This document shows positions 40,883 through 49,431 of a DNA stretch of 64,000 nt, in pieces. Under the pieces are notes generated by a model that searched no databases, was not told the DNA's origin, and saw only the letters and a list, made by a program, of their open reading frames with translations. A program made the position numbers and the translations under genes. Each line of letters opens with the position of its first letter. Within the stretch, counting starts at the first letter, position 1. The stretch is from contig NZ_CP063373.1 in the NCBI RefSeq assembly GCF_015160855.1, positions 7,787,001-7,851,000 on the forward strand, written 5' to 3'. This DNA comes from Streptomyces ferrugineus (GTDB lineage Bacteria; Actinomycetota; Actinomycetes; Streptomycetales; Streptomycetaceae).

Positions 40883-43096
40883 TTACCACGTCCCCGGACG
40901 GAGGACGTGGTCTTCTCCGGCGACGAGGTCGAGCGGTCGTGTGCCGCCGGTGGAAGTCCGGAGTTCGATGCGGACGGTGCGGGACGGTCTGAGGACGGCG
41001 GTCGCGCCGTCCCGCGTCCAGGACAGGTCGACCTCGGCGCCGAACCGTGTGCGCACGCCCCGCAGGCGGCCCTGCGGGAGGGTGGGGGGCAGCGCGGGCA
41101 GCAGGACCAGCCGGTCCGGGGTCGAGTGGACGAGCATCTCGATCAGTACGGCGGGCAGGGTGTGCGCGGCGTCCGCGTTGTAGACGTCGCGGTTCGGGTA
41201 GTGCGCGCTCATCAGGGAGGCGTGGAAGAAGTCGCCGCCCAGGACCTGGTCGAGGGCGTGGGCGACCCGCTCGCCGTCCCGGAGCCGGGCCGCGATCAGG
41301 GCGTGGTGGAGATGGCCGTGCGCCGAGTCGTTCTCGGCGCCGCGCAGTTCGAGGGCGCGATGGGCGGCCGCCGCGAGGCCGGGGGTGTCGTACGGGGTGA
41401 TCTCCTCCAGCGGCCAGACGCCGTAGAGGTGGCTGAGGTGGCGGTGGTCGTAGGAGTCCTGGAGTCCGGGCCAGGCCCATTCGGCGAGGGCGCCGTCGTC
41501 GTTGATCCGGTGCGGCGGGAGTCGGTCGGCGAGGGCGTGCCAGCGGTCGGCTTCAGGGGTGCCCTGGTGGTAGCGGGCGGCCGTGCGCAGCGCGTGTCGG
41601 GCCGCCGAGAGGTCCATGGCCGCGTTGACGGTGCCCCAGCTCGCGTTCGCGGGGCGGTTCTCCGGCGAGTAGGAGGGGACGACGATCAGGTGGCCGTCGT
41701 CGTCGGTGCGGGTGAGGAAGTCCTCGTAGAACCGGGCCACTTCGGCGAGGACGGCGGCGGTGCGCGGATCGTGGGCGCCCCGGGTCTCGTCGTGGTCGAC
41801 GAGGGGCTTGAGCAGCCAGTCGGCGCCCGCCGTCCACAGGTGCAGCGGGTACTCGCGGCTGAAGTGGTGGATGTGCCCGGACTCCCCGTCGGTGTGGGCG
41901 GGCGCCACCACGCCGCGGGTGCCGTAGACGGTGCGGGCGTTGTCGCGCCAGTGCTCCAACTGTCCCTGGATGAGCGCGGCGTGCGCCTCGGTCACCTCCG
42001 GGAGCGCGGCCGCCGCCGCGGAGGCGGTCTGGAGGTTGAGGTTGGCGTCGGTGGTGAACGCCCCCGACCAGGCGGTGTTCCAGTCGCCGGTCCACAGGCC
42101 GGTCAGCCGGGGCGGCAGCATGCCGGAGGCGGAGAGCAGGTGGTAGCGGCCGGCGGCGAAGAGGCGCTCCAGCAGTGCGGGGCTCTTCGTGCGGCGGACC
42201 AGCTCCGATCCGGGCAGGGCCCGCTCGTCCTCGTCGCCGTCGAGGTCGAGGCCGGCGCGGAGGTAGGCGGGGCGGTGCAGGGCGGTGTGCCGGGCGAGGA
42301 GAGGGGCGTACGGGTCGTCGTCGGCGCCCTCGGGCAGCAGGGCGCGCAGGGCCTGTGCCTCGGCGAGGACGTCCAGTTCGCCGGTGTGGCGGCGGACGCG
42401 GGTGAGGAGGAGCAGGGAGCGGGCGCCCTCGATCCGGATGCCGGGCAGGGAGGTGTGGGTGCGGCCGCCGGTGACGAGGGCGAGGGTGACGCCCGTGTAG
42501 GCGCGGTCGCTGCCGGGGTAGCGGACGCGGAGGTTGAGCAGGGCGCCCTCGGGGGTGCGGAGGGCGCCGTGGCCGACCGCCAAGTCGTTGGGTACGCCGG
42601 GGAGTTGGTGGTTCAGGAGCACGTCGGCGGTGAGGCCGGGCTCGGTGACGCGGTGGACGATGACGTCGTCGGCGCGGGAGACGAAGGCCTCGCTGAGCAA
42701 GCCGTCGCGCCGGGCGGTGATGACACCGGTGGTGAAGTCGACCTCGCGGCGGTAGGCCCCGGGCTGCTCGCCGCCCGGCCGCCGCAGCCGTATCTCGAAG
42801 GCCGGATGGAAGGGCTGTACCCAGTGCAGTCCCCGCCCGTCGGTGAAGCCCTCGGCGGCGGTGACGTCCCCGGCCAGCAGCCGGTCCTGGAGGTGCGGGA
42901 GGTCGGCGGCGAGGGCGGGGGGACGGGTGTGGGCGTCGCCGCCCGGGCGGACCAGGGTGTGATGGTTGACGATGACCCGGTCGAGGTTCGGATCGCCGAA
43001 CACCATGATGCCGTGCCGGCCGTTGCCGCTCAGGAAGGCGTCCTCCCAGCGGGCGGCGGGCGCCGGCTCCCAGGTGCCGTGCACCGGCCCGCTCAT
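40883..43096 (-). CDS. GH95 alpha-L-fucosidase-type enzyme
   Basis: Inverting alpha-L-fucosidase or alpha-L-galactosidase family, 737 residues. It starts on an ATG that overlaps the GH42 stop (ATGA). Diagnostic motifs are 'GLWTGDWNTAWSGAFTTDAN' leading to 'LNLQTASAA' (the Asn pair that activates water in GH95), 'EYPLHLWTAGADWLLKPLVD' and 'WPGLQDSYDHRHLSHLYGVW'. No signal peptide, so cytoplasmic. In this locus it would remove alpha-1,2-fucose from fucosylated xyloglucan oligosaccharides (or alpha-L-galactose from some seeds' xyloglucan). Substrate is inferred from family and context. Confidence 0.9.
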   Translation of the reverse strand: MSGPVHGTWEPAPAARWEDAFLSGNGRHGIMVFGDPNLDRVIVNHHTLVRPGGDAHTRPPALAADLPHLQDRLLAGDVTAAEGFTDGRGLHWVQPFHPAFEIRLRRPGGEQPGAYRREVDFTTGVITARRDGLLSEAFVSRADDVIVHRVTEPGLTADVLLNHQLPGVPNDLAVGHGALRTPEGALLNLRVRYPGSDRAYTGVTLALVTGGRTHTSLPGIRIEGARSLLLLTRVRRHTGELDVLAEAQALRALLPEGADDDPYAPLLARHTALHRPAYLRAGLDLDGDEDERALPGSELVRRTKSPALLERLFAAGRYHLLSASGMLPPRLTGLWTGDWNTAWSGAFTTDANLNLQTASAAAAALPEVTEAHAALIQGQLEHWRDNARTVYGTRGVVAPAHTDGESGHIHHFSREYPLHLWTAGADWLLKPLVDHDETRGAHDPRTAAVLAEVARFYEDFLTRTDDDGHLIVVPSYSPENRPANASWGTVNAAMDLSAARHALRTAARYHQGTPEADRWHALADRLPPHRINDDGALAEWAWPGLQDSYDHRHLSHLYGVWPLEEITPYDTPGLAAAAHRALELRGAENDSAHGHLHHALIAARLRDGERVAHALDQVLGGDFFHASLMSAHYPNRDVYNADAAHTLPAVLIEMLVHSTPDRLVLLPALPPTLPQGRLRGVRTRFGAEVDLSWTRDGATAVLRPSRTVRIELRTSTGGTRPLDLVAGEDHVLRPGTW

Positions 43097-45072
43097 GCGG
43101 CGGCCTCCAGCACGGCGACGCCGTACCGCTCCAGCTCCACCCCGTCGGTGACCGTCGCGCCGGTCAGCAGCTCGCGATGGCGGCCGGGCACGGGCACGGT
43201 GACCCCGTCGCGCCCGTGGTTGAGCAGGAACAGCAGTCCACCGCGCCGTACGGCCTCCACCCCGGCGGGAAGCCCGGCGAGGGTCGGTCGTACACCCGCT
43301 TCGCCGGCGATGTCGGCGAGCAGCGTGCGCAGCGCGTGCGGCTCGGGGAGGGTGGAGACGTACCAGGCGCGGCCCTTGCGCAGGACGGCCGGGAGCCCGT
43401 CCAGCTCGCCGCCCTTGTAGGGGACTACGGCGTCCACGTCGTCCGCCGCCTCGATCTCCTCGGACCACAGGGTGCCGTGGAAGCCCTCGGCGTCGGCCGT
43501 CTCGCCGGCGTCCAGCGGCCACCACTCGTGCAGCACCCGGATGCCGAACAGATCGCGCAGCCGGACGTCCATGCCGCCCTCGCGCACCCGGTCGTCCTCG
43601 TCGGCGATGCCGGTCTGGAAGCCGCAGACGAGGGTGCCGCCGCGCTCGACGTAGCCGACGAGGTTGTCGATCGCGGCGTCCGTCATCAGGTAGAGGTGCG
43701 GGACGACGACCAGCTTGTAGGCGGACAGGTCGTGCTCGGGGTGGGCGAAGTCGGCGACGGTGTGCGCCTCCCACAGCGCACGGTGCCAGGCGCGGACGAT
43801 CTGCGGCCAGTCGGCCTCGGAGGAGAGCCGCCCGTCCTGTTGCCCCGCCCACCAGGCGTTCCAGTCGAGGAGTACGGCGACTTCGGCGGCGTCGACCCGA
43901 GTACCCGTCACCTTTTCGCTCAGCAGGGCGAGTTCGGCGCCGATCCGCTTGACCTCCTGGAAGGTGCGGCCCCGCTCCCCCGCGTGGCTGACCATCCCGG
44001 AGTGGAACTTCTCCGAGCCCTGCCGGGACTGCCGCCACTGGAAGTAGCAGACGGCGTCGGCGCCGCGGGCCACGGCCTGGAGGGACCACAGGCGGTTGAG
44101 ACCGGCGGGTTTGGGGTGGTTGACCCCGCGCCAGTTGACCGGTCCCGCGGCCTGCTCCATCACCATCCAGGGACCGCCGCGCGCCTGCGAACGGGTCATG
44201 TCGTGCACCAGGGCCCCGTACTGCCCGCCGGACGGATCCCGCGGATCCGGATACACGTCGATCGAGACGACGTCCTCCTGCCGCGCCCACCGCCAGGCGT
44301 CCAGGCCCGGCCACACCGCCATGAAGTTGGTGGTCACCGGGATGTGCGGGCTGTGCCGGGCGACGATGTCCCGTTCGGCGAGGTAGCACTCCATGAGCGC
44401 GTCGGACGTGAACCGCTTGAAGTCCAGGACCTGCGTCGGGTTCTTCATGTAGTGCGCCCGGCGCGGCGGCAGCACCTCGTACCAGTCGCCGTAGCCCTGG
44501 CTCCAGAAGGCCGTTCCCCAGGCCGAGTTGAGGGCGTCCAGCGTGCCGTACCTCGCCTGGAGCCAGCCGCGGAAGGCGTCCTCGGCCTCGTCGCCCCAGT
44601 CGTAGGTGCAGTACTCGTTGTTGATGTGCCACATCCGCAGGGCGGGGTGGCCGCCGTAGCGGGCGGCGAGGTCCTCGGTGATGGCGGCGGCGTGGCGGCG
44701 GTAGGTCGCGCTGGAGTGGGAGAAGTGCTGGCGCGAGCCCCACCACTCGGTGCGGCCGTCCTCGTCGCGCGGCAGCGTCTCGGGGTGGAGCCGCCCCATC
44801 CAGGGTGGTGGCGAGGAGGTGGGCGTGGCCAGGACGACACCGATGCCGTTCTCGTCCATCAGGTCCATCAGCCGGTCCAGCCAGCCGAACTCCCGCTCCC
44901 CCGGCCGGGGTTCGAGCTTCGCCCAGGAGAAGACGCCGAGGGTGACCGAGTTGACGCCGGCCTCCTTCATCAGCCGGACGTCCTCGGGCCAGGTCTCCTC
45001 GGGCCACTGCTCGGGGTTGTAGTCGCCGCCGAAGAGGAGGCGGCCGCGGGTGGCGTCACCCATGCCCGCCAT
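43093..45072 (-). CDS. GH42 beta-galactosidase
   Basis: 659 residues from the ATG at 45072 (GGGGAG 8 bases upstream), starting on the GH74 stop (TGATG). It opens with the GH42 signature 'LLFGGDYNPEQWPEETW'. Acid/base Glu153 lies in 'MWHINNEYCTYDWG' and the nucleophile Glu306 in 'PWMVMEQAAGPVNW'. A trimerisation/GATase-like domain follows ('AEVAVLLDWNAWWA' onward), then a short beta domain. No signal peptide. Expected job here is to remove beta-1,2-galactose from xyloglucan side chains after defucosylation. GH42 is a less usual choice than GH2 or GH35 for this step. Confidence 0.92.
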   Translation of the reverse strand: MAGMGDATRGRLLFGGDYNPEQWPEETWPEDVRLMKEAGVNSVTLGVFSWAKLEPRPGEREFGWLDRLMDLMDENGIGVVLATPTSSPPPWMGRLHPETLPRDEDGRTEWWGSRQHFSHSSATYRRHAAAITEDLAARYGGHPALRMWHINNEYCTYDWGDEAEDAFRGWLQARYGTLDALNSAWGTAFWSQGYGDWYEVLPPRRAHYMKNPTQVLDFKRFTSDALMECYLAERDIVARHSPHIPVTTNFMAVWPGLDAWRWARQEDVVSIDVYPDPRDPSGGQYGALVHDMTRSQARGGPWMVMEQAAGPVNWRGVNHPKPAGLNRLWSLQAVARGADAVCYFQWRQSRQGSEKFHSGMVSHAGERGRTFQEVKRIGAELALLSEKVTGTRVDAAEVAVLLDWNAWWAGQQDGRLSSEADWPQIVRAWHRALWEAHTVADFAHPEHDLSAYKLVVVPHLYLMTDAAIDNLVGYVERGGTLVCGFQTGIADEDDRVREGGMDVRLRDLFGIRVLHEWWPLDAGETADAEGFHGTLWSEEIEAADDVDAVVPYKGGELDGLPAVLRKGRAWYVSTLPEPHALRTLLADIAGEAGVRPTLAGLPAGVEAVRRGGLLFLLNHGRDGVTVPVPGRHRELLTGATVTDGVELERYGVAVLEAAA

Positions 45073-47279
45073 CAGGCCGGCTCCCCGTACTGCACGCCCC
45101 GCCCGTTGGTGGCGACGTAGACGCGGCCGTACACGCGCGGGTCGCCGGTGACGGCCGCGCCGATCCAGCCCCACTGGTGCCGGTCGTCGTTGATCCGCAC
45201 CCAGGTCCCGGCCTCGTCGTCGGAGCGGTACACGGCGGTGATGGTCTCGGTGGAGCCGACCATGTAGACCGCCGGGTAGGAGGCGCCCCGGGCGGCCCTG
45301 CCGAAGCCGAGGGTGTACGAGGCCCGGCAGCTCGAGACCTTGGTGAAGGTGGCGCCGCCGTCGGTGGAGCGGTACAGCCCGTTCCCCTTGAGGCTCAGCC
45401 ACAGGTCGCCGGACCGGCCCGGTGCCACGGCGAGCTGGAACTCCTTGTCGCCGGAGTTCAGCCCCGTGGCCCGCGCGGTGAAGGTCAGGCCGCCGTCGGT
45501 GCTGGCGTGGAGGGTGCCGGTGGCGGTGTCGAAGGCGTAGAAGGTGCCCGGGTCGACGGGGTCCGCGACCGGGGTGGCGCCCTTCGGGAAGGAGGTGACC
45601 TCGGCCCAGGTGGCGCCGTTGTCGGCGGAGCGCTGGGCCGGGTGGGGGGTGCCGTCCCAGTGCACGAAGGACCACAGCAGCACGCTGCCGTCGGCGTTGG
45701 TGGCGATCGGCCCCGGCGCGTCCTGGGCGAGGGCGGGCTGTGCCTCGAACGGCGCCCAGGTCTGCCCGCCGTCGTTCGAGTAGGCCCCGTTGCCGTTCTC
45801 GCCCCACCCCGCACGGACCACGTACGCCGGCTTCGCCGCGGCCTGGGCGAGCCCGGTGGCGGTCCCGAACACGGGGTTGGCCGCCATGCCGCCCGACGGG
45901 GACGCGGTGAGCGACTCGTGGTACATCACGCCGATGTCCCCGTTGCCGCTGATCAGATGGGCCTTGCCGGCCGGCGGCGAGATCAGCTGACGGACGGACG
46001 TCTCCTCCAGTCCGCGGATCCGCGGGGCCCAGTGCTTCAGGTCGCGGGTGCCGTAGATGGTCGCGCCGGTGCCGTAGAGGACATGCCGGGAGTCGTACGG
46101 GTCGAGGGCGAGGGCCTGGATCCACCAGCCGAACTTGGGCTGGTCCGCGCCCCACTTGAGGAAGGGTGTCTCGGAGACGTCGAAGACGGCCGTGTCCTTC
46201 AGGGACGTCCAGGTACGGCCGCCGTCGGTGCTGCGGAACACCGTGTCGACCGCCGCCCAGCGGTTGTTGGTGGAGACGACGAGGGTGCCGGGGCGGCGGG
46301 CGTCGACCGCGACACCGCCGTACCCGAAGCTGTCGTCGGAGCCGTCGCTCGTCGTACCCCCCGGCTTCACGGGCGTGACCTCGGTCCACTTCCCGTTGAG
46401 GGTGCACAGCTTGTGCACGCTGCCGTCGGACTGGCCGTTGGGGCCGGGTGCGTTGGCGTACGTGACGTACAGGTGGCGGGTGTACCTGTCGTACGCGGCC
46501 CGGATCGGCACCTTGGCGGCGGTGCCGGAGGGCCGGCCCGGGACGGCTTCCCAGGTCCGGCCGTCGGAGGTGCGGAACAGGTTGGCCGTGGTGCCGTCGC
46601 CGTCACCCCAGCCGGCGTACAGGCTGCGCCCGGCGGCGACGAGCAGGGTGACGCCCTGGCCACTCGCGCTGGGGGTGGCCGGGAAACCGGAGGCGGGGGC
46701 CCAGGTGGCACCCCGGTCGGTCGACTTGAGCAGTCCGTCGTGCCGGGTGCCGAGCCACAGGGTGTCACTGTCCCGCGGGTCGACGAGCAGCCGCTCCCCC
46801 GCGCCCCGCCCGTCCTCGTTGGCCCCGAGCTTCACGGTGAGGTCGGTGCGGGCCCAGGTGGCGCCGCGGTCGTCGGAGCGCAGCACGGCGCCGTTGCCGG
46901 CCCAGGACTGGGCGTAGGTGCCGAGGGCGAGGTACAGCCGGTTCGGGTGCGCCGGGTCGACGGCCATGGCCTCCACGCCGAGCAGGTTCCAGTCGTCCCA
47001 GCCGAGGTGGTCGGTCAGCGGGGTCCAGCGGCGGGTGCTGTCGTCCCAGCGGTAGGCGCCGCCGATGTCGGTACGGGCGTAGGCGAGGCCGCGGACGGAG
47101 GGGTGGAAGAGGACGCCGGTGACGAAACCGGTGCCGCCCATGACGGCGGTGCGCCAGCGGTACGCCTGGCCGGCGGGGACAGCGGTGGCCCGTCCAGCGG
47201 GCAACGGAACGGTGGTCAGCGCGGCAGCGGCAGCCGTTCCGGCAAGAACAGAGCGTCTGCTGGGTCGGGACGTACGCAT
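45072..47279 (-). CDS. Secreted GH74 xyloglucanase
   Basis: 735 residues. Tat signal peptide with 'RRSVLAG' at residues 8-14, then tandem seven-bladed beta-propellers with many 'RSTDGGATW'-like repeats, the GH74 fold. The catalytic base is probably Asp71 ('YARTDIGGAYRWD') and the acid Asp393 ('ALDPYDSRHVLYGTG'). No binding module follows. GH74 enzymes are almost all xyloglucan-specific endo- or exo-glucanases, making this the most telling gene of the locus. It lies 149 bases downstream of the permease gene and is coupled to GH42. Confidence 0.93.
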   Translation of the reverse strand: MRTSRPSRRSVLAGTAAAAALTTVPLPAGRATAVPAGQAYRWRTAVMGGTGFVTGVLFHPSVRGLAYARTDIGGAYRWDDSTRRWTPLTDHLGWDDWNLLGVEAMAVDPAHPNRLYLALGTYAQSWAGNGAVLRSDDRGATWARTDLTVKLGANEDGRGAGERLLVDPRDSDTLWLGTRHDGLLKSTDRGATWAPASGFPATPSASGQGVTLLVAAGRSLYAGWGDGDGTTANLFRTSDGRTWEAVPGRPSGTAAKVPIRAAYDRYTRHLYVTYANAPGPNGQSDGSVHKLCTLNGKWTEVTPVKPGGTTSDGSDDSFGYGGVAVDARRPGTLVVSTNNRWAAVDTVFRSTDGGRTWTSLKDTAVFDVSETPFLKWGADQPKFGWWIQALALDPYDSRHVLYGTGATIYGTRDLKHWAPRIRGLEETSVRQLISPPAGKAHLISGNGDIGVMYHESLTASPSGGMAANPVFGTATGLAQAAAKPAYVVRAGWGENGNGAYSNDGGQTWAPFEAQPALAQDAPGPIATNADGSVLLWSFVHWDGTPHPAQRSADNGATWAEVTSFPKGATPVADPVDPGTFYAFDTATGTLHASTDGGLTFTARATGLNSGDKEFQLAVAPGRSGDLWLSLKGNGLYRSTDGGATFTKVSSCRASYTLGFGRAARGASYPAVYMVGSTETITAVYRSDDEAGTWVRINDDRHQWGWIGAAVTGDPRVYGRVYVATNGRGVQYGEPA

Positions 47280-47319
47280 GACATACCTCGTCTAATGCAA
47301 GAGGGGAGTGGAGAACCTA

Positions 47320-47388
47320 AAGGGGCGCGGGGCTGTTTCGATTTGCGGCTACCGCCGCGTGGGCGCGACCAGCCACAAACAACCCGCA
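47320..47388. repeat. Intergenic GC-rich repeat, copy B
   Basis: About 70 bases between the permease stop and the GH74 start, a near copy of 29341-29410 in opposite orientation. It could form hairpins in the long locus transcript and tune the amount of message between importer and glycosidases. Confidence 0.72.
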
Positions 47389-47428
47389 GCCGCCACACAG
47401 CCGAAGCACCCCATTGAGTGGGCGCCAA

Positions 47429-48364
47429 TCAGCCCTTGACGGCGCCCGTGAGCATGCCCTTCTTGAAATGCTTCTGGACGAAGGGAGAAAGGACGGCAAC
47501 CGGCAGCAAAGCCATGACCATGACGGCCATTTGGACGGCCAGTCCCGACAGTTGCCCCGTCTTGATGGCCTGTCCCAGCCCCACCGGCGCCTCCTGCTTC
47601 TGCACCAGCTGGATCATGACGTTCTGCAGCGGCATCATGTCCTGGTCGTTCAGATACAGCGAGGCGTTGAACCACGCACTCCAGTACCCGACCGCGTAGA
47701 ACAGCGTGATCACCGCGATGACGGCCCGCGACAGCGGCATGACGATCTGCCAGAGAATCCGGAAGTCCCCGGCGCCGTCGATGCGCGCGCTGTCGATGAG
47801 TTCCTGCGATATCCCTTGGAAGAACCCGCGCAGCACGAGGATGTTGAACACGCTCACCGCGCTCGGCAGGATCAGCGCCAGATAGGAATCCGTCAGCCCG
47901 AGGGTCTGCACCAGCAGATACGTCGGAATGAGCCCGGCGCTGAAGAACATCGTCGCCAGCAGCGTCATCAGGATCCAGCGATGCCCGAGCGACCCGGTCC
48001 GCGACAGCCCGTACGCGCACAGCACCGAGACGGTCATGGAGAACGCCGTACCGACGAGCGTGACCAGCACGCTGATGATGGCCGCCCGGGTCACCTGCCC
48101 CCCGCTGAGCAGTTCCTGATAGGCGATGAAGGTGATGTCCTTCGGCACCATCACCAGTCCGCCGGCCTCGTCGATGGTCTTGCGCGTGGAGAGGCTGGTG
48201 ACGATGACGATCCACAGCGGGAACAGGATCGCGAGGCAGGCGATGCCGAGGACGAGTCCCTTGCTCGCGAGGCCGACCTTGCTGGGCTCCTCCTCCCACA
48301 CCGGCCTCGGCGGCGCGGCCCAGGGGCCGGGCTTGCGCACGGGTTTGTCGATCACGGCGGTCAC
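47429..48364 (-). CDS. Sugar ABC transporter permease (MalG/CUT1-type)
   Basis: 311 residues from a GTG overlapping the upstream permease stop (GTGA). It has a cytoplasmic Pro-rich start and six predicted membrane segments beginning 'GLVLGIACLAILFPLWIVIV'. The EAA-like loop that contacts the ATPase is 'ELIDSARIDGAGDFRILWQI', and the gene ends with the usual 'FVQKHFKKGMLTGAVKG'. It is a CUT1-type inner component for oligosaccharide import. No ATPase gene lies nearby. Confidence 0.93.
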   Translation of the reverse strand: MTAVIDKPVRKPGPWAAPPRPVWEEEPSKVGLASKGLVLGIACLAILFPLWIVIVTSLSTRKTIDEAGGLVMVPKDITFIAYQELLSGGQVTRAAIISVLVTLVGTAFSMTVSVLCAYGLSRTGSLGHRWILMTLLATMFFSAGLIPTYLLVQTLGLTDSYLALILPSAVSVFNILVLRGFFQGISQELIDSARIDGAGDFRILWQIVMPLSRAVIAVITLFYAVGYWSAWFNASLYLNDQDMMPLQNVMIQLVQKQEAPVGLGQAIKTGQLSGLAVQMAVMVMALLPVAVLSPFVQKHFKKGMLTGAVKG

Positions 48365-49404
48365 TTCTTGTACACCCCCTGCTCGCCCATGAGATGGGCC
48401 ACTTTGTTCGCGGCCAGGACGAGGCCGATGCTGACGACTCCCTTGACGAGTCCGGCGGCGGCCGCGTAGCCGAAGTCCTGGTTGCGCACGCCGTTCCACC
48501 ACACGAAGGTGTCGAGCACTTCCGCCGCGCCCGGTCCCACCGCGTCTCGTTGCAACAGGATCTGTTCGAATCCGACGGTGAGGGCGTCACCGACGCGCAG
48601 CACCAGCAGCAGGGCGATCACCGGCCGCAGCGCGGGCAGGGTGACATGCCAGATCCGGCGCCAGCGGGAGGCGCCGTCCATCGCGGCGGCCTCGTACAGG
48701 TCGGGGCTCACCGAGGCCAGCGCGGCGAGGAACACGATGATCCCCCAGCCGGCGTCCTTCCACACGGTCTCCGCGGTGACCAGGAACTTGAAGGTGCTCG
48801 GGTCGGTCATGAGGTCGAGGCCGTCGTACCCGTGGCTGCGCAGCAACTGGGAGAGCAGCCCGGCGCCGCCGAGCAGTTGCTGGAAGACCGCGATCACCAG
48901 CACCCACGAGAAGAAGTGCGGCAGGTAGAGGACGGCCTGCGCGATCGCCCGCACCCGGGGCCTGACCACACTGTTGATGAGCAGCGCGAGCAGGATCGGG
49001 ATCGGGAAGAACAGCACGAGCTGGAGGAAGAACAGCACCAGTGTGTTCTGCACGGCCTGCCAGAAGGCGGAGTCCGCGAAGATGCGCTGGAAGTTCTCCA
49101 GGCCCACCCAGGGGCTGTTCAACATGGACACGACGCCGTTGTCGCTGATGTACGGGTCGTACTCCTGGAAGGCGACGACGTTGCCGAGGATCGGCACGTA
49201 GTTGAAGAGCAGAACCAGCACGAGGGCCGGCAGGGTCATCAGGAGCAGCAGCCGGTCGCGTCTGAACCTGACCTTGAGGCTCAGTCTCCCCGATGGACGC
49301 TTGTCCTCGGACCCGGTGACGTCGCCGGATGCCACCGGGGTCTTCTCACCAGGGGTCTTCCTCTTCGCCTCGGCCCTGCTCCGAGGCACCGTGCTGTGGG
49401 ACAC
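48361..49404 (-). CDS. Sugar ABC transporter permease (MalF/LplB-type)
   Basis: 347 residues from GTG 49404 (GAGGAGAAGG upstream). A charged N-terminus is followed by six membrane segments ('LLLLMTLPALVLVLLFNYVP' first) and the ATPase-contact loop 'DLYEAAAMDGASRWRRIWHV'. It pairs with the downstream permease and the binding protein as an oligosaccharide importer. It lies 27 bases after the binding-protein gene. Confidence 0.93.
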   Translation of the reverse strand: MSHSTVPRSRAEAKRKTPGEKTPVASGDVTGSEDKRPSGRLSLKVRFRRDRLLLLMTLPALVLVLLFNYVPILGNVVAFQEYDPYISDNGVVSMLNSPWVGLENFQRIFADSAFWQAVQNTLVLFFLQLVLFFPIPILLALLINSVVRPRVRAIAQAVLYLPHFFSWVLVIAVFQQLLGGAGLLSQLLRSHGYDGLDLMTDPSTFKFLVTAETVWKDAGWGIIVFLAALASVSPDLYEAAAMDGASRWRRIWHVTLPALRPVIALLLVLRVGDALTVGFEQILLQRDAVGPGAAEVLDTFVWWNGVRNQDFGYAAAAGLVKGVVSIGLVLAANKVAHLMGEQGVYKK

Positions 49405-49431
49405 GGCCTTCTCCTCGCCTCGAACCCCGGA

